Made by a program: the position numbers and the translations under genes. From assembly GCA_013213875.1 (NCBI GenBank), contig JABSSV010000192.1, positions 1 through 10,571 on the forward strand: DNA of 10,571 bases, written 5' to 3'. Below the pieces are notes generated by a model. The model ran no database searches, was not told the DNA's origin, and saw nothing but the letters and a program-made list of their open reading frames with translations. Below, piece after piece: positions 6,062 to 10,571 of the stretch. This DNA comes from Lysobacterales bacterium (GTDB lineage Bacteria; Pseudomonadota; Gammaproteobacteria; Xanthomonadales; SZUA-36). Positions within the stretch are counted from its first letter, which is position 1. Each line of letters opens with the position of its first letter.

Positions 6062-6148
6062 GCCGGAGTGGCGGAACTGGTAGACGCGACGGATTCAAAA
6101 TCCGTTTTCAGAAATGAAGTGAGAGTTCGAGTCTCTCCTCCGGCACCA
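6062..6148 (+). tRNA. tRNA-Leu (anticodon CAA)
   Basis: A class II tRNA of 87 bases. The acceptor GCCGGAG pairs with CTCCGGC, followed by A and an encoded CCA. The anticodon arm is ACGGA-TTCAAAA-TCCGT, giving anticodon CAA, which reads the leucine codon UUG. A long variable arm (TTTCAGAAATGAAG region) and a T-arm GAGAG-TTCGAGT-CTCTC follow. The long variable arm and the GTGGCGGAACTGGTAGACGC D-region are typical of bacterial leucine tRNAs. It corresponds to leuX of E. coli by anticodon. Confidence 0.95.
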
Positions 6149-6182
6149 ATTAGCGCGCCTATGGAGCGCACCCTGCAAGGAT

Positions 6183-6192
6183 TCCTCCGGCA
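6183..6192 (+). repeat. 10-base direct repeat of the tRNA-Leu 3' end
   Basis: TCCTCCGGCA here is identical to 6136-6145, the end of the T-stem, acceptor stem and discriminator of tRNA-Leu, 47 bases away. Short repeats of tRNA 3' ends can be attachment-site remnants, but no integrase or island is visible, so chance is a serious alternative. Confidence 0.3.
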
Positions 6193-6211
6193 ACTGCTGA
6201 GCCTGCTGTAA

Positions 6212-6237
6212 TGCGCCGTAGCGCACGCGTCTTCTTT
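6212..6237 (+). terminator. Weak terminator candidate after tRNA-Leu
   Basis: TGCGC-CGTA-GCGCA is a perfect 5-bp hairpin followed by CGCG and the pyrimidine-rich TCTTCTTT. The T-run is interrupted and begins four bases after the stem, so this is only a candidate for the end of the tRNA-Leu transcript. Confidence 0.3.
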
Positions 6238-6243
6238 GCGCTG

Positions 6244-6257
6244 TGTTAGCATTAACA
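6244..6257. repeat. Inverted repeat upstream of the TPR membrane protein gene
   Basis: TGTTA-GCAT-TAACA is a perfect 5-bp inverted repeat with a four-base centre, the most AT-rich spot in the 186-base gap between tRNA-Leu and the TPR gene and 77 bases before its start. It may be an operator or part of a promoter; no clear -35/-10 pair could be assigned. Confidence 0.3.
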
Positions 6258-6334
6258 GGTCCGACAAGCGTGTGCGAGGCCCACGGGGCACGCAGCAGTA
6301 GCTGGTCAGCATCACGGTCTGGGGGGACTGCAAT

Positions 6335-8617
6335 TTGCGCCACATTTTTGAAGAAATTAAACGACGCAACCTGGTACGCGTGGCCATTACCTATGCGGTG
6401 GCCGCCTGGTTGATACTGCAGGTCACCGAAGTGCTCCACGAACTCTTGAGCCTGCCCGAAAGCGTGGGGCCGACCGTCGTGATGTTGGTGCTGCTGGGCT
6501 TTCCCCTGGCCTTACTGGTGGCCTGGTTTTTCGAATTAACCCCGAGCGGCCTCAAGCGCAGCTCCCAGGTAGACCCCACCCACTCAATCCGGCGCCAGAC
6601 CGGTAAACGTTTGAATGTGCTCATCATCGCGCTCCTAAGCACCGCCGTCGTGGTGTTACTGGTAGACCGTTTTCGCGCTCCAGCCACGCCAACTGCAGCG
6701 GTGGCAGCAAATGCTGCGCCGCCGCTAGCGGCGGACCAGACCGAGGCGACTGCCACCAAGCCGAAGCCTGCCGTTGTTCCGCCGCCGCGCTCCCTAGCAG
6801 TGCTGCCGTTTGCGAATCGGGGTAGCGAAGACAATCAGTTTTTTGTTGATGGCATCCATAGTGATTTGCTCATTACGCTGGCGCGAATCGGTGATATCAA
6901 AGTCGTCTCACGGACCTCCGTACAGCGCTATGCCGGTGACCAGCATGAAACGCCGCTGCCAGAAATCGCGGCTGCATTAAATGTCGCGACGGTAATGGAA
7001 GGCTCCGTCCAGCGCAGCGGGGATTCGGTACGCATCAGCGTACAACTGATCGATGCCGCTTCGGATCAGATGCTGTGGGCGGAGCGCTATGACGAACAAC
7101 TGAGCGCGGAAAACCTGTTCAAAATCCAGAGTGAGATTGCCAGCCAGATCACACAGGCGCTGCAGGCCAACCTGGCCCCGGAAGAGGCGGAAAGTCTGCA
7201 GCAACAGCCCACCAGTAACCTGGCTGCCTACAGCGCCTACCTTCGCGGCCTGCAGGCCTTTGAACAGCGCGGCAGCGCACTGAGCGAGGCGCTGCGCGAA
7301 TTTGAGCAGGCCACACGCCTAGACCCAGATTTCGCTCTGGCGTGGGCCAGATTGGCCATGGCGTATTTTGTCAGGCCAAGCTGGGAGCTGGTTTTTGAAG
7401 AATCAAAATGGCTACAACCCGGGAAGGCCGCGCTGGCCAGAGCTCAGGCGCTGGCGCCGCAGCTCGGTGAAACTCTGCTGGCGCAGGCCACGGGATCTCA
7501 CGTAGAGCGCATCTTTTTTGACCCAATGGCGCCCACGCAGCCCATTGAGGCGCTCTATGCGCAGGCGCTGGCGCGCCTGCCCGGTTCTGCTCAGGCATAC
7601 AACTGGTACGGTCAGCTCATATCTGGTGACATCAGCCGTTTTGCAGAAAGCCGAGCACTGTATGAGCAAGCCATTGCGCTGGACCCTTTAACGCCCTTTT
7701 ACTACACCAATCTGGCACTGCTTCTGAGCGACAACCGCCTGTACGAAGACACGGAAGCGCAGCTGGCACAGGCCATCGCCCTGGAGCCCGGCTATCTCCC
7801 CGCCTGGATCGGGATGGCTGAGCTACAGGCCAAGCAGGGGCAACTGGCCAAGGCCTGGGCAACAGCGGCCGAGGCTGCCAGGCTGGATAGCACCAGTTTT
7901 ATTCCCGCGTTCATTTCTGCCTGGATAGCGGTCACTTTGGAAGACCGTGCGCGACTGGCCGAAGTCCCAGAGAACTGGATCGCCAACAACCCTGACAGCT
8001 CTCCGGCACAGCAACAGTTCTTACAGAACCTTGCCGCTAGCCGGAATGCGCAACTTGAGCAACGCTACAGCGCGGCGCTTGAGATTCTTGCAAATACACC
8101 GTCCACCGTCTATCAGGAATCCGAGTGGGAATCCCGATGGATTCGCTTGCTCATGGGTGACTTTGCAGGGGCAGTTGCCATGGCCGAGACGCTGACACCC
8201 GGCTTCCTGCGGCTCGAAGACATGGACCAGCAGCTGCGCCAAACACCCGGGGAAGGCTGCCTGACAGCTTATGCGCTGCTGCGCACCGGTCAGGACACGC
8301 TGGCAAGAGAACTGTTTACGCGAACTCAAGACCTGCGCCATGCGCTACCCAAAGAGCTTGCAGCTACCGCCGACCAGCGCGTTGACCAATACCTGTGCGA
8401 AGCCATGGCCGGTAATTTTGAGGCGGCAATGCGCTTGCTCGAGGCGCGCATCGATGCGGGTGACTACACGGTCTGGGAATCTACCCGGCTGGACCTGTTC
8501 GAACCACTGCGCGGAGATCCCCGCTTCGAAGCGCTGTCGCAGCGCGTACAACAGACGCTGGCCGCACAGCGCGCGATGCTCGATGAAACGGCGCAAACCA
8601 CGGCGGGAATGAATTAG
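6335..8617 (+). CDS. Membrane-anchored FlgO/TolB-like and TPR repeat protein
   Basis: A 760-residue protein of unknown specific role. The N-terminus (1-75) is a conserved module: charged FEEIKRRNLVRVA, a membrane helix at 14-36, a second at 47-68 and the end FELTPSGLKR. A third hydrophobic helix lies at 93-111, followed by a proline/alanine-rich linker (115-151). Residues 152-285 form a FlgO/TolB-N-like domain (SLAVLPFANRGSEDNQFFVDG, VVSRTSVQRYAG, VMEGSVQRSGDSVRISVQL, LWAERYDEQL). From about 295 to 560 there are TPR-type helical repeats, for example ALREFEQATRLDPDFALAWARLA and ALYEQAIALDPLTPFYYTNLA. Related proteins often carry an adenylate cyclase or DNA-binding domain in front; none is present here. 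The start is TTG, with GGGGGGA about eight bases upstream. No ATG or GTG lies between the in-frame TAG and this TTG, and the family N-terminus begins right here. Confidence 0.85.
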   Translation: MRHIFEEIKRRNLVRVAITYAVAAWLILQVTEVLHELLSLPESVGPTVVMLVLLGFPLALLVAWFFELTPSGLKRSSQVDPTHSIRRQTGKRLNVLIIALLSTAVVVLLVDRFRAPATPTAAVAANAAPPLAADQTEATATKPKPAVVPPPRSLAVLPFANRGSEDNQFFVDGIHSDLLITLARIGDIKVVSRTSVQRYAGDQHETPLPEIAAALNVATVMEGSVQRSGDSVRISVQLIDAASDQMLWAERYDEQLSAENLFKIQSEIASQITQALQANLAPEEAESLQQQPTSNLAAYSAYLRGLQAFEQRGSALSEALREFEQATRLDPDFALAWARLAMAYFVRPSWELVFEESKWLQPGKAALARAQALAPQLGETLLAQATGSHVERIFFDPMAPTQPIEALYAQALARLPGSAQAYNWYGQLISGDISRFAESRALYEQAIALDPLTPFYYTNLALLLSDNRLYEDTEAQLAQAIALEPGYLPAWIGMAELQAKQGQLAKAWATAAEAARLDSTSFIPAFISAWIAVTLEDRARLAEVPENWIANNPDSSPAQQQFLQNLAASRNAQLEQRYSAALEILANTPSTVYQESEWESRWIRLLMGDFAGAVAMAETLTPGFLRLEDMDQQLRQTPGEGCLTAYALLRTGQDTLARELFTRTQDLRHALPKELAATADQRVDQYLCEAMAGNFEAAMRLLEARIDAGDYTVWESTRLDLFEPLRGDPRFEALSQRVQQTLAAQRAMLDETAQTTAGMN

Positions 8618-8629
8618 CGCAGCGGCCGT

Positions 8630-9358
8630 TCAAGCCCCCTGAAGCAGCTGCTGCTGTTCCTGTGCCAGCGCCGCCCGGAAAGTTTCCATATAGGTGGCAA
8701 AGCGTTTCAGGCGGGTGGTAGTGCTCATGACAAACCCCGCGCTCACGAAAAGCTGTCGCCTAAAGTCATTGTCCTGACACAGCATGTCCAGGCTGGCGCT
8801 ATCGGCGACCTGGAGCATGGCAAAACCTTCTCCTACCGTGACCAGGGGATGGGACCAGACATGCTGGCTCCAGCGCAGGGAGGCGTTAAAGGCCAGCTGA
8901 CGCTGCTCTTCCAGCAGCTGATTCGTATAGGCGCTCAAAGCCGTGCGAAACGCTGGCGAAAGCAGGTCCAGATAGGGATCGCGACGGTTGAGCTGTTCCA
9001 GCGTGATGCTGGACAGGGCCGGGGAAAAATCCCGCAAAAGGTCATTGATGACCTCGTTCAGCGGCAGGCGCCAGTCCGTTTCCGCCTCGCAGCGTTCCAG
9101 TATTTCAAACACCGCCCTGCGCTGCGGCTCGCCCCCGGCGGCCAGGGCGTTGCTTTGCGCAATGATGTCCTCGTTCAGATTTAGCTCGATTTCGATACGT
9201 TCGAGCATTTCCACCAGACCGTCGCGCCGCTCCTGGTCGCGGTCCCAGTTGTCCACCTGCAGGGCAATAAACACCCCGCAAAAAACCAGCGCCAGCTCAA
9301 GTATGAAAAACAACCAGCCAAACTGCCTGAAGGCGGTATAACGTTGCGAAATAATCAT
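8630..9358 (-). CDS. Single-pass membrane protein of unknown function (DUF6090-like)
   Basis: A 242-residue protein without a recognised activity. One membrane helix (about 13-34, GWLFFILELALVFCGVFIAL) is followed at once by QVDNWDRDQERRDG, a pattern shared by small membrane proteins annotated as DUF6090 or hypothetical. The rest (40-242) is predicted helical and charged, with Glu/Leu-rich stretches such as LVEMLERIEIELNLNEDI that may form coiled coil. The start ATG at 9358 has GGAG eight bases upstream; an in-frame ATG at 9379 lacks such a site. The gene converges on the TPR protein gene with only 12 bases between stop codons and is downstream of the SUMF1 gene on the same strand, so those two may be co-transcribed. 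Confidence 0.7.
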   Translation of the reverse strand: MIISQRYTAFRQFGWLFFILELALVFCGVFIALQVDNWDRDQERRDGLVEMLERIEIELNLNEDIIAQSNALAAGGEPQRRAVFEILERCEAETDWRLPLNEVINDLLRDFSPALSSITLEQLNRRDPYLDLLSPAFRTALSAYTNQLLEEQRQLAFNASLRWSQHVWSHPLVTVGEGFAMLQVADSASLDMLCQDNDFRRQLFVSAGFVMSTTTRLKRFATYMETFRAALAQEQQQLLQGA

Positions 9359-9392
9359 GTGCCTAACTCCGATAGACATTTACCGGGCGGCG

Positions 9393-9412
9393 GCCCTGCC
9401 AACTTTCAGGGC
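9393..9412 (-). repeat. Inverted repeat before the DUF6090-like gene
   Basis: GCCCTG-CCAACTTT-CAGGGC is a perfect 6-bp inverted repeat with an eight-base loop, lying between the SUMF1 gene and the next gene on the minus strand. It may be part of a terminator or attenuator, but no T-run follows on either strand. Confidence 0.3.
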
Positions 9413-9440
9413 GCGCCCTGCGGACGCGACTTGCGCGAGG

Positions 9441-9463
9441 AAACAGCGTTGCTGCCCGCAACG
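9441..9463 (-). terminator. Weak terminator candidate after the SUMF1 gene
   Basis: On the minus strand, five bases beyond the SUMF1 stop codon, CGTTGC-GGGCA-GCAACG forms a perfect 6-bp stem followed by CTGTTTCC. The T-run is only three bases, so termination would be partial, allowing some readthrough into the next gene. Confidence 0.35.
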
Positions 9464-9468
9464 GCAGA

Positions 9469-10571
9469 CTAGAACAGGTCCCGGGCGATACGAAAGCCCA
9501 CCTGCGGTGTGGTCAGGTCAGCGGGCGCAGAAAGACGCGAGGCGGAACGATTTTGCCGCGGCGCGCTGGCCCAGTAACCCCCACGCACCACACGCCGGGA
9601 ACAGCCAGGATTTACCCAGGCCGAGCCATCGGCCGGTGCGCGCGCATAGCTGGAATGCCAGCAATCCTGCATCCACTCGCTGACGTTGCCCGCCATATCA
9701 AACAAACCAAAAGCGTTGGTTTGATAACTGCCCACGGGTGCCGGGCCGAAGTGGCCGTCGTTGTAGCGTCGAAATGCCGTATTGAAGTTACGCCCACTGA
9801 CGGATTCATCCTGATCACCAGCCAGATTCTCCACCAGTTCATCGGGGCGATTCTCACCCCACCAGTGGGTACTGCGGGTACCGGCCCGCAGCGCATATTC
9901 GAACTCGGCCTCGCTGGGGAGACGATAAGGCAGGCCCGTTGCCTCCGCTAGCCACGCCGTGTAGGCCGCAGCGTCAGCCCAGGACAAGTGCAGAACGGGG
10001 AGCTCATCGGCTGCTTCTTCACCCTTGTAATCCATGCGCCAGGTGACGCCTTCCCGCTCCGCAAGCTGGCCCAGCTCATCGTCCCAGACGGAGCCGTTGC
10101 CCACCAGCTCGGCCTCCGTGCGGTAGCCGGTTGCGGCCACAAACGCCGCGAACTCGCCCACGGTGACTTCCCGCAGGCCAAGCGCGAAACCACGCTCAAA
10201 GGTCACCCGATGCATGGGTGATTCGTTATCACTCCGGTCGCTGTCGTCGCTGGGCGAGCCCATCAGGAAGCTGCCAGAAGATATGACGACCACCGCTGGC
10301 GCCGTACCCGCACCGGATTCAAAAGGATCTCGCAAAATCTGCCCGGGCTCAAAAGCCCCATAGTTCTCCTCACGCACCATGCGCTCGCGCAGATCCTGGA
10401 CGCGATCTTCAAAGCCGCCCAGGGCAATGAGGTCGATTAACTTGAATTCCGCCAGTTCCAGATCGCCGGCCCGCAGGGCGCTGCTAATCTCAGCTTCAAT
10501 AGCATCCGCCTTGCCCGTGCGGAAGGACTCGATGTCAGCGCGGCCAGCAAGCACCAGGCTTTGATCTTCCC
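9469..10571 (-). CDS. SUMF1/formylglycine-generating-enzyme-like protein, C-terminal part
   Basis: The frame is open to the right window edge, so the N-terminus is missing; a GTG at 10554 is in frame but has no supporting site. The first ~85 visible residues are helical and acidic (DAIEAEISSALRAGDLELAE). A complete SUMF1 domain follows: ISSGSFLMGSPSDDSDRSDN, VTVGEFAAFVAATGY, LPVLHLSWADAAAYTAWLAE, GLPYRLPSEAEFEYALRAGT, FGLFDMAGNVSEWMQDCWH and RVVRGGYWASAP to the end VGFRIARDLF. The two copper-binding active-site cysteines of true formylglycine-generating enzyme, expected just after RGG-[SY]-[FW], are Ser and Asn here. Two other cysteines (QDCWH, NPGC) occur in many non-catalytic bacterial relatives. 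In related bacteria this domain is often joined to a Ser/Thr kinase; the missing part could hold one. Confidence 0.87.
   Translation of the reverse strand, partial: EDQSLVLAGRADIESFRTGKADAIEAEISSALRAGDLELAEFKLIDLIALGGFEDRVQDLRERMVREENYGAFEPGQILRDPFESGAGTAPAVVVISSGSFLMGSPSDDSDRSDNESPMHRVTFERGFALGLREVTVGEFAAFVAATGYRTEAELVGNGSVWDDELGQLAEREGVTWRMDYKGEEAADELPVLHLSWADAAAYTAWLAEATGLPYRLPSEAEFEYALRAGTRSTHWWGENRPDELVENLAGDQDESVSGRNFNTAFRRYNDGHFGPAPVGSYQTNAFGLFDMAGNVSEWMQDCWHSSYARAPADGSAWVNPGCSRRVVRGGYWASAPRQNRSASRLSAPADLTTPQVGFRIARDLF

Noticed and set aside
6161..6211. Short leucine-rich frame (16 residues) beginning ATGGAGCGC after tRNA-Leu
   Set aside because: No ribosome binding site, and too short to distinguish from chance in GC-rich sequence.
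6062..8617. Genomic island inserted at tRNA-Leu
   Set aside because: No integrase or mobile gene follows, and the downstream TPR gene has composition like its neighbours; only a 10-base repeat supports it.

Overview
The window looks like a chromosomal stretch of a GC-rich gammaproteobacterium. The signs are the style of its two tRNA genes, a MetX-family acyltransferase followed by a thiol dioxygenase, a TPR protein whose N-terminal membrane module is common in marine and soil gammaproteobacteria, and a DUF445/Mpo1-like pair. I could not assign a genus. I see no integrase, transposase, phage gene, CRISPR array or recognisable defence system.

Layout from left to right. Positions 49-1612 (minus strand) hold an Mpo1-like small membrane protein followed by a DUF445 membrane protein, probably one transcript that ends at a hairpin plus T-run near the window start. 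A tRNA-Val(CAC) gene with its own promoter follows on the plus strand (1734-1853). Next, on the minus strand, is a secreted protein of unknown function with a PEP-CTERM-like C-terminal sorting tail (1911-2585), and then an NADPH-dependent FMN reductase-family flavoprotein on the plus strand (2854-3513). The flavoprotein's stop codon overlaps the stop of a convergent TrmB-like methyltransferase (3510-4232). Divergent from that methyltransferase is a two-gene operon, metX plus a cysteine-dioxygenase-family gene (4317-6004), joined by an ATGA overlap. A tRNA-Leu(CAA) gene lies just behind it (6062-6148).

The right third holds a 760-residue membrane-anchored FlgO/TolB-like plus TPR protein (6335-8617), a convergent single-pass membrane protein of unknown function (8630-9358), and the C-terminal part of a SUMF1-domain protein that runs off the right edge (9469-10571).

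Functional reading. The metX-cdo pair is the clearest working unit: one enzyme activates serine or homoserine for sulfur assimilation, and the other oxidises a small thiol. The two tRNA genes share a GC-rich promoter-to-start sequence, which suggests common growth-rate or stringent control. The right-hand genes (TPR protein, single-pass membrane protein, SUMF1 protein) look like envelope or signalling accessories, but no pathway can be named. No intergenic gap exceeds 300 bases. The longest gaps (1613-1777, 2586-2853, 6149-6334) carry promoter-like or palindromic sequence but no convincing genes.
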